Assembly (NCBI GenBank): GCA_052171895.1 | Contig: JBQMRN010000001.1 | Coordinates: 62,001 to 126,000, forward strand | DNA from: Arsenophonus sp052171895 | GTDB lineage: Bacteria; Pseudomonadota; Gammaproteobacteria; Enterobacterales; Enterobacteriaceae | DNA length: 64,000 bases | Direction of reading: 5' to 3' | In this document: one piece after another, positions 21,195-32,100 of the stretch | Layout: the number at the start of each line of letters is the position of its first letter | How positions within the stretch are numbered: the first letter of the stretch is position 1 | The notes under the pieces: model-generated | What the model was told of the DNA's origin: nothing | What the model saw: the letters and a program-made list of their open reading frames with translations, nothing else | Database searches by the model: none | Position numbers and translations under genes: made by a program

Positions 21195-21947
21195 ATGAGC
21201 ACAGTGATTACACGACAAATTGTTCTTGATACGGAAACGACTGGTATGAATAACCTAGGGATTCATTATGAAGGACATAATATTATTGAAATTGGGGCGG
21301 TAGAAGTAATTAATCGCCGATTAACTGGTCGTCATTTCCATGTTTATATAAAACCAGCACGATTAGTTGATCCTAAAGCTTTCGAAATTCATGGAATTAG
21401 TGATGAGTTTTTACAAAATAAACCAACTTTTTCTGAAATAGCAGATGAATTTTTAGATTTCATTCGCGGTGCTGAGTTAGTTATTCATAATGCCCCTTTT
21501 GATATTGGATTTATGGATTATGAGTTTTCTAAGTTAAATAGAGATATTCCACTAACAGCAAACTTTTGTCAAATTAGTGATAGCTTGGTACTGGCCAAAA
21601 AACTATTTCCTGGAAAACGGAATAATCTTGATGCTTTATGTAATCGCTATCACATCGATAATTCAAAGCGTACATTACATGGCGCATTACTCGATTCTGA
21701 GATTTTAGCCGAAGTCTATATGGCAATGACGGGAGGACAAAGCTCTTTACCTTTTTTAGTTAATTCAGATGCTAGTAGTGAAGTCTATACAGATGATTTT
21801 AAACAAATAGAACGAAAGACAATGGCATTAGCCATAATTTATGCTAATCAGGAAGAAATTACTGCCCATGAAGCAAAATTAGATCTAATTGAAAAGAAAA
21901 GTGGAAAGATTTCTCTTTGGCGTTCATGTGATAGCGAAAATAATTAG
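21195..21947 (+). CDS. dnaQ: DNA polymerase III epsilon subunit (3'-5' proofreading exonuclease)
   Basis: Proofreading subunit of the replicative polymerase core. DEDDh motifs are intact: LDTETTGMN (Asp, Glu), HNAPFDIGFMDYEF (Asp), and LHGALLDSEILAEVY (His, Asp). The C-terminal part that contacts the alpha subunit is present, giving 250 residues, close to E. coli. tRNA-Asp follows, as in E. coli. Proofreading is kept, so the decay here is not explained by loss of DnaQ. Confidence 0.95.
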   Translation: MSTVITRQIVLDTETTGMNNLGIHYEGHNIIEIGAVEVINRRLTGRHFHVYIKPARLVDPKAFEIHGISDEFLQNKPTFSEIADEFLDFIRGAELVIHNAPFDIGFMDYEFSKLNRDIPLTANFCQISDSLVLAKKLFPGKRNNLDALCNRYHIDNSKRTLHGALLDSEILAEVYMAMTGGQSSLPFLVNSDASSEVYTDDFKQIERKTMALAIIYANQEEITAHEAKLDLIEKKSGKISLWRSCDSENN

Positions 21948-22073
21948 ATTAAACATTAATTATTATTACGCTTTTATGTGAAAAGTGTGTAAATACTAAT
22001 ATTTTCTAAAAAATATTGACGTATAGATCCCTGATTCGTAATATCATAGCCATTTTAAAATCGATTATACCGT

Positions 22074-22150
22074 GGTGCGGTAGTTCAGTTGGTTAGAATA
22101 CCGGCCTGTCACGCCGGGGGTCGCGGGTTCAAGTCCCGTCCGCACCGCCA
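22074..22150 (+). tRNA. aspV: tRNA-Asp (GUC)
   Basis: 77-nt cloverleaf including an encoded CCA: acceptor arms GGTGCGG and CCGCACC pair fully, the anticodon loop reads CTGTCAC (anticodon GTC), and the T-arm GCGGGTTCAAGTCCCGT is standard. It differs from E. coli aspV by a few compensated bases. Same place after dnaQ as aspV. Its wobble base is the substrate of QueG/GluQ modification, yet gluQ is broken in this window. Confidence 0.97.
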
Positions 22151-22158
22151 ATATTATA

Positions 22159-22188
22159 AAACCCTAAGCATAAGCCCTCAGGGTTTTT
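22159..22188 (+). terminator. Possible terminator after tRNA-Asp
   Basis: AAACCCT (22159) pairs with AGGGTTT (22180) across a 14-base loop, followed by TTAT-rich sequence. Weak stem; inferred only. Confidence 0.4.
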
Positions 22189-22199
22189 ATATTTTTAGA

Positions 22200-22479
22200 T
22201 AAAAAACATTCTTTTTCCAGAAAATCATACCAATATCACAGCCTTTTTGCTTAGAAAGAATTTTGGTTCGTATTTTGATTTTCGCTATACTACACAAAGT
22301 AGTGTTGTTATTATTATTTTATTCACTTATTTTTAATTCTTTTTCTTTTGATTAAATTTTTGTTATCGCTGATTTCTTAAAGAAGATAAGATCCTAGATT
22401 AGATTCTAACTGTTAAGATGGCAAAGCAACCTTAAGAAAATCAGTATAAAATTTGCTATTTATTCGATATGGATAAAGT
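22200..22479. other. Spacer without recognisable gene
   Basis: AT-rich, no open frame of note. It lies between the tRNA terminator region and the IS110 remnant. Confidence 0.4.
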
Positions 22480-23960
22480 AATAAACAGGACATCTCAACT
22501 ATTTAATCACAGCGAAGGGTTCAAAGCAGGGAAACTGTGAATTTCCCGCAGACTTTCGGCATCATGATGCCAAATACGGAATGCATAAAGCTTCCTGATA
22601 ACTGGAGGATCTCCACAATATAAAATATACCCCTGTTGATTTTGATATTGAAAAACATCTGATGCAGGTCCAGCTCATTAATGAGCATACAAGTAAAATT
22701 ATCGATAAACAAGTTAAGCGAAAACCTTTATTAGAATATTTTACTAATCATAAACTTTATCTTATTAGCATAGAAGCCTCTGAGGGTTATCAGTATTGGG
22801 CTCATGAACTGGAAAAACTGGAGCATAAAGTTCAATTACTTCAAGATAAATTCGTCAAAATGTTCCTGATGGGAAAAATAACGTTATGGATACTCGCGCT
22901 ATCTGGATGGTTGTTCAACAACCAAGTAAAGCGGTTTCTATCAAAAACGAAAAGCAACAAGCTGTACTATCTTTACATAAGATGCGGCGACAGCTAGTGA
23001 AATTTAGTATGACCAAGATCAACGGGCTACATAGATTATTATTAGATTTTGGCGAAACGCTAGATAAGTGGGGGCTTGCGTCATTAAACAAGAGTAGCTC
23101 AGAAGTACTTAATTGCTTTAAGGAAACCCTGGCGCCATTCCTGATTTACCAGATTAAAGAGCAGTATCGAGGACTCGGTGACCTTGATACTCAAATAGTT
23201 GCCATAGAAGAACAGCTGGCTGCTGCTAGCTGGGTAAAACAGAATAATGGATATCAGCAAATTATGCAAATCCACACCGCTATTAAGACACTTATTTTTA
23301 CTGCCAAAGTTACCATAATTGGGAATGCTAATCCGTTCCGATCATGGCTAGAGTTCTCTGCCTATATCTGGCTAGTTCAAAAACAAACTAGCACTAGCAG
23401 GAAGGTCCGGCTTACTGGGTATCAGCAAACGTGCTGATACTCATCTGCTAACGTTGTTTATTCATGCCAACATCTGGGGAGGCGCAAGACTGCTTGCAAA
23501 AAAATCATCTAAAGTAGGGTTTTACAGAGCCATTATAAATAAGCGGCCGTCCAGCATAGCGGTGATTGGAATCGCTAACAAGATAGCTCTTACAATATAG
23601 GCTTTAGTGGCCCATGATTAGAGCTACGACAAAAAAACATGTCAGCGTCAGAGAGTTTTAGATAATATACGTTGATAAACATTAACTCTTTTAAATATTA
23701 AGGGTGAATGCTAAAAGGTTACATAGGCAATAGTAGTAATGACACTGATAGGTAAGATCTGGACTTGCTAAACTTGGATTATTTCTTGAGTTTAAAGCTT
23801 GTTAGGAGCAATAATAGAGGTGTGCAAGTCAGTAGATTACACATAGAGGCCTCTGCAAAAACGGCTACAACAAGGCCGGATATAAAGCTGGAACTTGCCG
23901 CCACGTCAATGTCTAAACTTCGGATGTCTTGTAAACAGGGATGCGTTCATATAGTAAACA
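22480..23960 (+). mobile_element. IS110-family element, decayed
   Basis: The transposase is readable in two frames: about 22660-22880 (QLINEHTSKIIDKQVKRKPL, IEASEGYQYWAHELEKL) and, after a one-base shift at about 22880, 22886-23437 (MDTRAIWMVVQQPSKAV, EKQQAVLSLHKMRRQLVKF, EFSAYIWLVQKQT). A third frame reads ADTHLLTLFIHANIWGGARL and IAVIGIANKIALTI. The order matches the DEDD RuvC-like N-terminus and the transposase_20 C-terminus of IS110. The 3' flank, including sequence typical of the element's end, runs up to the tktA start codon. Outer limits are approximate. Confidence 0.8.
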
Positions 23961-25955
23961 ATGATCACTCGTAAAATCCTTGCTAATGCTATCCGTTTCC
24001 TCAGTATGGATGCGGTACAGAAAGCAAAGTCAGGACATCCAGGTGCGCCAATGGGAATGGCTGATATTGCTGAAGTATTCTGGCGTGACTATTTAGATCA
24101 TAATCCAGCTGATCCTAACTGGGTAGATCGTGACCGTTTTGTATTATCTAATGGTCATAGCTCTATGCTACTTTATAGCTTGCTACATCTTAGCGGTTAT
24201 GATTTACCGATCAAAGAATTAAAAAATTTTCGCCAACTTCATTCCAAAACACCTGGACATCCCGAATATGGTTATACACCAGGTGTTGAAACCACGACTG
24301 GCCCACTTGGACAAGGAATCGCAAATGCAGTAGGGTTTGCTATTGCTGAACGAACGTTAGCGGCGCAATTTAATCGTCAAGAGCATACTATTGTTGATCA
24401 TTATACCTATGTATTTATGGGTGATGGTTGCATGATGGAAGGCATTTCACATGAAGCTTGTTCACTGGCTGGAACATTGAAATTAGGTAAACTGATTGCC
24501 TTCTATGATGATAATGGCATTTCAATTGATGGTGAGGTAGAAGGTTGGTTTAGCGATAATACTGCCGAACGTTTCACTGCTTATCATTGGCATGTTATCA
24601 AGGATATTGATGGACATGACTCTGAACAAATAAAAGCAGCAATAGAGCAAGCCCGTAAAGTTACTGATAAACCCTCTTTATTAATTTGTAAAACAATAAT
24701 TGGTTATGGTTCGCCACATAAGGCTGGTTCCGAAGAAGCCCATGGTTCACCATTAAGTGAAAGTGAGATTGCGGAAATCCGGACTGCACTAAATTGGTCA
24801 TATCCACCTTTCGAAATACCATCTGATATTTATCAAGCCTGGGATGCTCGTGAAATAGGTAAGAAAAAAGAAGCTGCCTGGTGTAAAAAATTTACAGAAT
24901 ATCAACAGACTTTCCCAAAACTTGCGGATGAGTTTATCCGTCGTACAAAAGGTAAATTACCGACTAATTGGCAAGCTGTAGCGAATGATTTTATCATTGA
25001 ATTGCAAAGCAACCCTGTCAATATTGCCACCCGTAAAGCCTCACAAAATACCTTAGAAGTTTTCGGTAAGGAATTACCTGAACTTTTAGGTGGCTCCGCT
25101 GATTTAGCACCCAGTAATTTAACTATGTGGTCAGCTTCTAACTCAATAAAAAATTGTCCAGCAGGTAATTATATTCACTATGGTGTACGTGAATTTGGTA
25201 TGTCGGCTATTATGAATGGTATCGCATTGCATGGTGGTTTTATACCTTATGGTGCAACCTTTTTAATGTTTCTTGAGTATGCTAGTAATGCAGTACGAAT
25301 GGCTGCATTAATGAAGATTAGAAGTATTTTTATCTATACTCATGATTCTATCGGTCTTGGTGAGGATGGCCCAACCCATCAACCCGTTGAACAATTAGCT
25401 AGTTTGCGTATGATACCTAATATGAGTATTTGGCGCCCTTGTGATCAAGTTGAATCAGCCATTGCCTGGCAATATGCGATTGAGCGTAACCAGGGGCCAA
25501 GTGCGTTGATTTTTTCTCGTCAAAATCTTGATCAGCAGCCACGAGATACTAAACAGTTAGCTAACATCATTAAAGGGGCTTATGTTTTAAAAGATAGTGA
25601 AAAAACTCCCAAACTTATTTTAATTGCAACTGGATCTGAAGTTGGTTTAGCAGTTAAGGCTTACGAAAAGTTAACTGCCGAAGGCTATAAAATACGAGTT
25701 GTTTCTATGCCATCAACGGATACTTTTGATAAACAAGACGCCGCTTATCGTGAATCTGTATTACCAGCTTCAGTTACTGCACGACTTGCTATTGAAGCTG
25801 GCATTGCAGATTATTGGTACAAATATGTTGGTACAAGCGGTGCAGTTGTTGGTATGCATACTTTTGGTGAATCAGCACCGGCAGAAGTTTTATTTAAAAT
25901 ATTTGGTTTTAGCATAGAAAATGTGATTGCAAAAGCTAAATCTTTATTGCCTTAA
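23961..25955 (+). CDS. tktA: Transketolase
   Basis: Transfers two-carbon units between sugar phosphates in the non-oxidative pentose phosphate pathway, using thiamine diphosphate. 664 residues, full length. Seen: SMDAVQKAKSGHPGAPMGMA, FVLSNGHSSMLLYSLLHL, TTTGPLGQGIANAVG, the ThDP site GDGCMMEGISHEACSLAG to DDNGISIDG, the catalytic glutamate in YGVREFGMSAIMNGI, and THDSIGLGEDGPTHQPVEQL. The start codon follows directly on IS110-derived sequence, and no Shine-Dalgarno-like purine run lies in the usual window; the nearest is AGGGA, more than 15 bases upstream. epd, pgk and fbaA follow as in E. coli. Confidence 0.95.
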   Translation: MITRKILANAIRFLSMDAVQKAKSGHPGAPMGMADIAEVFWRDYLDHNPADPNWVDRDRFVLSNGHSSMLLYSLLHLSGYDLPIKELKNFRQLHSKTPGHPEYGYTPGVETTTGPLGQGIANAVGFAIAERTLAAQFNRQEHTIVDHYTYVFMGDGCMMEGISHEACSLAGTLKLGKLIAFYDDNGISIDGEVEGWFSDNTAERFTAYHWHVIKDIDGHDSEQIKAAIEQARKVTDKPSLLICKTIIGYGSPHKAGSEEAHGSPLSESEIAEIRTALNWSYPPFEIPSDIYQAWDAREIGKKKEAAWCKKFTEYQQTFPKLADEFIRRTKGKLPTNWQAVANDFIIELQSNPVNIATRKASQNTLEVFGKELPELLGGSADLAPSNLTMWSASNSIKNCPAGNYIHYGVREFGMSAIMNGIALHGGFIPYGATFLMFLEYASNAVRMAALMKIRSIFIYTHDSIGLGEDGPTHQPVEQLASLRMIPNMSIWRPCDQVESAIAWQYAIERNQGPSALIFSRQNLDQQPRDTKQLANIIKGAYVLKDSEKTPKLILIATGSEVGLAVKAYEKLTAEGYKIRVVSMPSTDTFDKQDAAYRESVLPASVTARLAIEAGIADYWYKYVGTSGAVVGMHTFGESAPAEVLFKIFGFSIENVIAKAKSLLP

Positions 25956-25972
25956 TTGACGAAAATGATGTG

Positions 25973-26014
25973 AGCGTATATCAGCTTTATATGATTAGAT
26001 ACGCTATTTTATTT
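25973..26014 (+). terminator. Possible terminator after tktA
   Basis: AGCGTAT at 25973 pairs with ATACGCT ending at 26005, followed by ATTTTATTT. It is well placed to end tktA transcription before epd. Confidence 0.45.
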
Positions 26015-26229
26015 CAGCAAATATAATCCTGCTATAATTACGGCGCTCTTCTTTTCGATATCTCATACCAAGTCAAATTAAGCTAAAACATTTCTTTTTT
26101 ATAAAATTGATAGATTTATTGATCAAAAGCACACTTTTTATGATTAATAACAAAAATCCTAAGTACAAAAGCTGTAATTATCAGTATTCTTAGCGTTAAT
26201 AAATTAGTTATTATTATTGAAGGAATAGT

Positions 26230-27261
26230 ATGGTAGTTAGAGTAGCAATTAATGGTTTTGGACGAATAGGGCGTAGTATATTAAGAGCGCTTTATGAATC
26301 AGATCAGCGAGCTCAAATTACTGTTGTTGCGATTAATGAAATTGCTACTTCGGAAGGAATAGCTCATTTATTGAAATATGATTCTAGTCATGGTCGATTT
26401 GCCTGGGATGTTCGGCTGAATAACGATTTGTTAGTGGTAGGCAATGACAGTATACATCTTTTTCATCAATCTAAGATTGAAAAATTAGCATGGCGAGCAC
26501 TGGATATTGATGTAGTACTCGACTGTACCGGTGTTTATGGCTCAAAGGCCGATGGTTATGCGCATTTATCCAGTGGTGCAAAAAAGGTTCTATTTTCTCA
26601 TCCTGGGAGTACTGATCTTGATGCAACTATTGTGTATGGTGTTAATGAAACCAGTTTAAAAAGTAGCGATCGATTGGTGTCAAACGCCTCATGTACCACA
26701 AATTGCATTATTCCTGTGATAAAAATATTAGATGATGCTTTGGATATTGAGTCTGGTACAGTGACAACGATTCATGCCTCAATGAATGATCAGCCGGTTA
26801 TTGATGCTTATCACGCAGACTTACGGCGAACACGTGCTGCTAGTCAATCTATTATTCCTGTTGATACCAAATTAGCTGCTGGAATCACACGAATATTTCC
26901 CAAATTTAAAGATCATTTTGAAGCAATATCGGTTCGGGTACCAACTATCAATGTAACGGCAATTGATCTCAGTGTAACTGTAAAATCTAAAGTAACAGTG
27001 ACGAAAGTCAATCAGGTATTAAAACAGGCAGCAAAGGGTTCATTTCGTGGTATAGTTGATTATACTGAATTGCCGTTAGTATCAACCGATTTTAATCATG
27101 ACCCACATAGTGGTATTGTAGATGGTACGCAAACCAGAGTTAGTGGACAACACTTGATTAAAATTTTAGTTTGGTGTGATAATGAATGGGGTTTTGCCAA
27201 TCGTATGCTTGATACGATATTATCAATGGCTGCTACTGGTTTTAACAAATCTATATATTGA
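26230..27261 (+). CDS. epd: D-erythrose-4-phosphate dehydrogenase
   Basis: Oxidises erythrose 4-phosphate to 4-phosphoerythronate, the first step of the DXP-dependent pyridoxal phosphate route. GAPDH-like: NAD-binding INGFGRIGRSILRALYE, catalytic cysteine in SNASCTTNCI, histidine in TTIHASMNDQPVID, and RRTRAASQSIIP. 343 residues. Ribosome binding site GAAGGA about 7 bases before ATG. First gene of epd-pgk-fbaA; the gap to tktA is 274 bases, so it probably has its own promoter. Confidence 0.93.
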   Translation: MVVRVAINGFGRIGRSILRALYESDQRAQITVVAINEIATSEGIAHLLKYDSSHGRFAWDVRLNNDLLVVGNDSIHLFHQSKIEKLAWRALDIDVVLDCTGVYGSKADGYAHLSSGAKKVLFSHPGSTDLDATIVYGVNETSLKSSDRLVSNASCTTNCIIPVIKILDDALDIESGTVTTIHASMNDQPVIDAYHADLRRTRAASQSIIPVDTKLAAGITRIFPKFKDHFEAISVRVPTINVTAIDLSVTVKSKVTVTKVNQVLKQAAKGSFRGIVDYTELPLVSTDFNHDPHSGIVDGTQTRVSGQHLIKILVWCDNEWGFANRMLDTILSMAATGFNKSIY

Positions 27262-27338
27262 CAAGCAGTATATGAGCATATTCTTTTATATAACCAGCAG
27301 AAGATTAATAATTTAGAGAATCAATGACAGGATTCACC

Positions 27339-28499
27339 ATGTCTATAATTAAGATAACCGATTTAGATCTGGCAGGTAAAAAGATATTTATCCGGAGTGA
27401 CCTAAACGTTCCTATCAAAGATGGCAAAGTTACTTCTGATGCACGGATCTGTGCTTCTTTACCAACAATTGAAATCGCTTTAAAACAAGGCGCAAAGGTA
27501 ATGGTAACGTCTCATTTAGGTCGCCCAATTGAAGGTGAATATAATGAGGAATTTTCATTGAAACCTCTTGTAGACTATTTAGAAGATAAGTTCAACTGCT
27601 CTATTTTTTTGATAAAAGATTATTTAAATGGAGTTGAAGTTGCTAATGGCGAGCTAGTGGTTCTTGAGAATGTACGCTTCAATAGGGGTGAAAAAAAAAA
27701 TGATGAAACCTTATCTAAGCAATATGCTGCACTTTGTGATATCTATGTAATGGATGCATTTGGTACCGCGCACCGTGCTCAGGCATCAACCCATGGTGTA
27801 GCAAAATTTGCACCTATAGCATGCGCAGGGCTACTGTTATCTGCTGAATTGAACGCATTAGGTAAAGCATTAAAAGAGCCTCCCCGTCCAATGATTGCCA
27901 TTGTTGGTGGTTCAAAAGTTTCGACTAAATTAACTATCTTAAATTCTTTAGCAAAAATTGCTGATCAAATTATTGTTGGGGGGGGTATTGCCAATACTTT
28001 TATTGCTGCTCACGGACATAAAGTCGGCCGCTCTTTATATGAAGATCACTTGATCCAAGAAGCAAAAAAATTATTATTGACTTATGATATTCCTATACCA
28101 ACTGACGTTCGTGTGGCGACCGAATTTTCTGACACAGCAGAAGCAGTAATGAAATCTGTCAATGATGTTAAAGATGAGGAACAGATTTTAGACTTAGGTG
28201 ATGAAACTGCTAAATGTTTGGCCGATATTATTAAAAAAGCAAAAACAATTTTATGGAATGGCCCGGTTGGGGTTTTCGAATTTCCAAATTTTCGTCATAG
28301 CACCGCAGTAATTGCAGAAGCAATTGCAAAAAGTGACGCTTTTTCTATTGCTGGTGGTGGTGATACGTTAGCAGCAATCGATCTGTTTGGTATTGCAGAT
28401 AAAATCTCTTATATTTCTACTGGAGGTGGTGCTTTTCTTAAATTTGTGGAAGGTAAAAAATTACCTGCAATTCTCGTATTAGAAGAACGAGCAAAATAG
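27339..28499 (+). CDS. pgk: Phosphoglycerate kinase
   Basis: Makes ATP from 1,3-bisphosphoglycerate in glycolysis. Substrate arginines and ATP-site motifs are intact: FIRSDLNVPIKDGKVTSDAR, TSHLGRPIEGEYNEEFSL, VLENVRFNRGEKKND, MIAIVGGSKVSTKL, WNGPVGVFEF and AGGGDTLAAI. I start at 27339 (MSIIKITDLDLAGKK) by homology; an in-frame ATG at 27324 would add five residues, and the purine run AGGA lies between the two. 386 residues, normal length. It lies between epd and fbaA on the same strand. Confidence 0.96.
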   Translation: MSIIKITDLDLAGKKIFIRSDLNVPIKDGKVTSDARICASLPTIEIALKQGAKVMVTSHLGRPIEGEYNEEFSLKPLVDYLEDKFNCSIFLIKDYLNGVEVANGELVVLENVRFNRGEKKNDETLSKQYAALCDIYVMDAFGTAHRAQASTHGVAKFAPIACAGLLLSAELNALGKALKEPPRPMIAIVGGSKVSTKLTILNSLAKIADQIIVGGGIANTFIAAHGHKVGRSLYEDHLIQEAKKLLLTYDIPIPTDVRVATEFSDTAEAVMKSVNDVKDEEQILDLGDETAKCLADIIKKAKTILWNGPVGVFEFPNFRHSTAVIAEAIAKSDAFSIAGGGDTLAAIDLFGIADKISYISTGGGAFLKFVEGKKLPAILVLEERAK

Positions 28500-28562
28500 T
28501 AATTTTTCTGAAAAATGACAGGTAGTAGTATTTACCTGTCCAAAATAAAAGGGCTTTATCTC

Positions 28563-29639
28563 ATGTCTAAGGATTTTGTAAAAGCAGGTGTTATTACCGG
28601 TGATGATCTGCAAAAAGTTTTTACTGTTGCAAAAGAACATAAATTTGCATTGCCGGCAGTCAATTGTGTCGGTACAGATTCAATTAATGCTGTTTTGGAA
28701 ACCGCTGCTAAAGTTCGTTCTCCGGTAATTATCCAATTTTCTAACGGTGGTGCTGCGTTTATTGCCGGTAAAGGTCTAAAAACAAAAGGCCCGCAAGCTG
28801 CGATTTTAGGGACAATATCAGGTGCTCATCATGTGCATCAAATGGCAAAATATTACGGTGTTGCTGTAATCTTACATACAGATCATTGTGCACATAAACT
28901 ACTACCTTGGATTGATGGTTTACTAGATGCAGGTGAAAAATATTATAAAACCACCAGTAAGCCACTTTTTTCATCCCATATGATCGATTTATCTGAAGAA
29001 CCATTAGCAGAAAATATTGAAATTTGCTCTCAATATTTGCAACGGATGAGCAAAATAGGGATGACATTAGAAATTGAGTTAGGTTGCACTGGTGGTGAAG
29101 AAGATGGTATCGATAATACTTGCTTAGATAGTTCATCACTTTATACACAACCTAAAGATGTCGCTTATGCCTATGAGCAATTAAGTAAAATTAGTCATCG
29201 ATTCACTATTGCGGCATCTTTCGGTAATGTACACGGTGTGTATAAGCCAGGAAATGTTCAATTAACACCAAAAATTCTTAAGAACTCACAAGAGTACGTT
29301 GCGCAGAAATTTAATTTGCCAGCGGCAAATAATCTAAATTTTGTTTTCCATGGAGGTTCAGGCTCTACTGCTGAGGAGATTAAAGAAGCAGTCAGTTATG
29401 GTGTAGTAAAAATGAATATTGATACTGACGCCCAGTGGGCTACCTGGCAAGGTATTTTAAATTATTATAATAAAAATAAAGATTATTTACAAAGTCAACT
29501 TGGTAATCCAGAAGGTCAAGATAAACCTAACAAAAAATATTATGACCCTCGTGTTTGGCTTCGTGCAGGTCAGACTTCTATGATTGAGCGTTTAGAACTT
29601 GCATATAGAGAGTTAAATTGTATCAATGTATTGTATTAA
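28563..29639 (+). CDS. fbaA: Class II fructose-bisphosphate aldolase
   Basis: Zinc enzyme that cleaves fructose 1,6-bisphosphate in glycolysis. Zinc ligands sit in VILHTDHCAHKLLPW, in ELGCTGGEEDG, and at the histidines of SFGNVHGVYKPGN and FVFHGGSGST. Start at 28563 (MSKDFVKAGVITG) fits the family; the open frame extends 16 codons upstream, but those residues have no match in relatives. 358 residues. Last gene of the block; the mscS and argO genes that follow in E. coli are missing, and IS remnants begin about 290 bases on. Confidence 0.95.
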   Translation: MSKDFVKAGVITGDDLQKVFTVAKEHKFALPAVNCVGTDSINAVLETAAKVRSPVIIQFSNGGAAFIAGKGLKTKGPQAAILGTISGAHHVHQMAKYYGVAVILHTDHCAHKLLPWIDGLLDAGEKYYKTTSKPLFSSHMIDLSEEPLAENIEICSQYLQRMSKIGMTLEIELGCTGGEEDGIDNTCLDSSSLYTQPKDVAYAYEQLSKISHRFTIAASFGNVHGVYKPGNVQLTPKILKNSQEYVAQKFNLPAANNLNFVFHGGSGSTAEEIKEAVSYGVVKMNIDTDAQWATWQGILNYYNKNKDYLQSQLGNPEGQDKPNKKYYDPRVWLRAGQTSMIERLELAYRELNCINVLY

Positions 29640-29924
29640 TCGCTATTTTATTTTCCTACTTTCAACTCTGTTAAGTCGCTATATTCGCTGGCTAATTTAT
29701 ACGATGACAACGAATTATCAATTGATAGAAAATTATATTTTTAGTATAAAAACATTATAAAATGTTGAGTTATTAACGAATTGTATTAGTCCATACTCCA
29801 ATATTATAGATATAAGGTTAGAGAGTATTTGCTTGGTACAAGCTTATTATATAGACCCTCGTTGTAAACCCCTATTCATGGCAAGATGGGTACTAATGGA
29901 TATACTTTGATAGCAAAAAATATC

Positions 29925-29994
29925 ATGATGATAAGCCTCTTCATCGTCAGGTAACTACAACACCTAAAATCCGAGCTACTCTTCAGTCAGGCAA
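29925..29994 (+). mobile_element. IS481-family 5' fragment
   Basis: A 70-bp match to the start of the IS481 copy at 40885: LHRQVTTTPKIRATLQS in frame. It is cut off by the IS256 left end at 29995, so the IS256 probably inserted into an IS481 copy whose remainder is lost. Confidence 0.65.
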
Positions 29995-31440
29995 GTTATG
30001 GTCATTTCTACTGCATAAAGTTTCAGAGATGCTAACCTATCTTTGCTAATTGATTTCATTAATGATTTCAACAATATAGAGATGATATGCCATAAAAGCC
30101 TACCATACAGGTATAGGTATTCATAAAATCAGATACTATTTCTGATCTCATGTATTAATTTATCCGTAATGGTGCCAGGAAGCTGAGAGCTCTCACCGTT
30201 GATGGCAGGTGAGATTGAATCCCAATGTGCTCCCCAACACAAGATGCTGAACGCCGCCTTATCAACAGTAGCCGCGGGGGGAGCCCCATTGTCAGTAATG
30301 GTTATTTGCTACAGCGAACTATAACTATATAGACGGATATGGACGATGTTGAGATTAAAATTCTTAAGATCACAGCCCGCGCAGTAATGGAATATCTTTC
30401 AACAGCTCGTTGCTAGTGGGTTATCTGAAGCGTGCAAAAACATCGAAGAGTTGCTATCATAGATTCCCCATCTGCGAGGCATATACGCCGCTGATTTTTA
30501 CGAAGCTTTGGGGGGCGATTCTCGATGAAAAGCACATGACCTATCTGTCAGTTACCTATCAGTATACTAAAACAGCAATGGCTTGAAGAACACAGGCAAT
30601 CTACTGCCTACGTGATTAAGCGATACGCACTAGATTTATTTCTATGCTGATGGTATATAGAGTCATGTCAGGCAAGATAATCATTTTTGCTGCTCTTATT
30701 ATCTGCATCACTGAGCATGGACATAAGAAGCTAGTTGCGTTCAAAGATGATTATCAAGAGTTATAAGCGAACTTGACCGAACTTCTTAATGGCCTGCGAG
30801 CACGTAGCTTAACCGTATCTCCCAGGCATGGTACGGAAAGAGAGAAAGTTCCCTGGTTTTAAAATGCAATGGCAAAGATATTCCAAAAATGCAGCACTAA
30901 CGCTATTTGGTATATAAAACAGCTAATGTGCTGCCTTTTCACTCCAAAAATGGCATGCAACAGAAAGTTAAGATTGATCTGCGCGAGGTCTCTGGCTAGC
31001 ACACAAAGAACCGCAATGGCACTAATAAAGCCCTTGATATTTTATTGGCAAGGTTTTCAGCTAAGTATCTCCCATGCAGCAATAAAGAACCTGGAAAAGA
31101 TCGAGAATAACTGCTGGCATTCTACGACTTTCCTCCCGTCACAAACCTCGCACTGGATGCGTCAATAAGAACGACAAATCCATCTCTCATCGATTTAATT
31201 GCCTTTTACGAAATGAAAGGATACACAAAGTCGAAGCACGAAGAACCTGTGGTTTTAAGAAAGACAATCCTTTCATGCTATATTTAAGCTCCTAGAATCT
31301 GCTAGGAAAAGCTAGAAGCAGCTAATGGATTTGAGCTGGTAACCTTAAACGTCTAATTTTATGATGGAGAATAGATTCACGAAGCATCAAAACAGAGCGT
31401 AGTCTGACCTTCATACACCAGATTTACTAATAATTCACAT
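29995..31440 (+). mobile_element. IS256-family element, near full length, decayed
   Basis: Left end GTTATGGTCATTTCTACTGC, right end TACACCAGATTTACTAATAA. Broken transposase pieces run along the plus strand, for example SLASTQRTAMALIKPLI near 31000. Many stops. Flanked by IS481 on the left and IS1595 on the right. Confidence 0.8.
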
Positions 31441-31489
31441 TTAAAAATAAGGTAAAGCATTATTCAAATAATGGAGATCCTATTCTAAT

Positions 31490-32100
31490 CAGAGGGGTGA
31501 TAAGTTCCTGCCTCCTTGCTTCATTGGAAACAGCCAACATAAATGCACTAAATGCTATTGTTGAAATTAAAAATTTTTCTCCATAAATCCTTTAAAAATA
31601 AGAATTATATCCTGCATAGAAAAGCTAGAAAACGCGTGAAAGTAGGAGATATAAGGAAAGAATGAATCGCACAAGTCTTCCATCGCCTGAGATCAATAGG
31701 GTCATGTGAGCGATGAGATTGTTGAAGAATTTAATACAGCGTGTATTAGCAATTTTTTTGAGCTGATCATCGACAAAGAGTCCATCCTTTGGTTGAATAA
31801 AGCTAAATAAAGGTGTATGAAACCTTTGCCAGCGAGTATAAAATTAGTCACCATCGGCTAATAAGATTAGATAATCAAAAAGTTATTGGTAAGAAGTTTC
31901 ACATTCAAAAATGTGACCAATTATATCAGCCGATTAAAAGAATGGCTGAGTAGATTCTTAATCTAATGTCGTTTATTTACTAAATTATCTGGTCTAGAAA
32001 AGATTATTTGAAATAAGAATAATTGAAATACAAACGTGGCTATAAATTTATCTGCAAGAAAAACAACAAACCTTTGCCAACATAGCTCAATAAGCACACT
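31490..32100 (+). mobile_element. IS1595-family remnant, N-terminus missing
   Basis: Plus-strand fragments: the NSQHKCTKCY region, then DKESILWLNKAK, HHRLIRLDNQKVIGKKFHIQ and QPIKRMAE. These match the core of ISXO2-like transposases. Frameshifted. Confidence 0.65.

Noticed and set aside
22521..22640. Possible VapB/VagC-like antitoxin fragment near the IS110 start
   Set aside because: Only a vague resemblance in one frame, no ribosome binding site, no toxin partner, and the sequence is better explained as the IS110 5' flank.
28759..29148. 129-codon minus-strand open frame within fbaA
   Set aside because: Antisense shadow of the highly conserved fbaA coding sequence; no start signal or homology.
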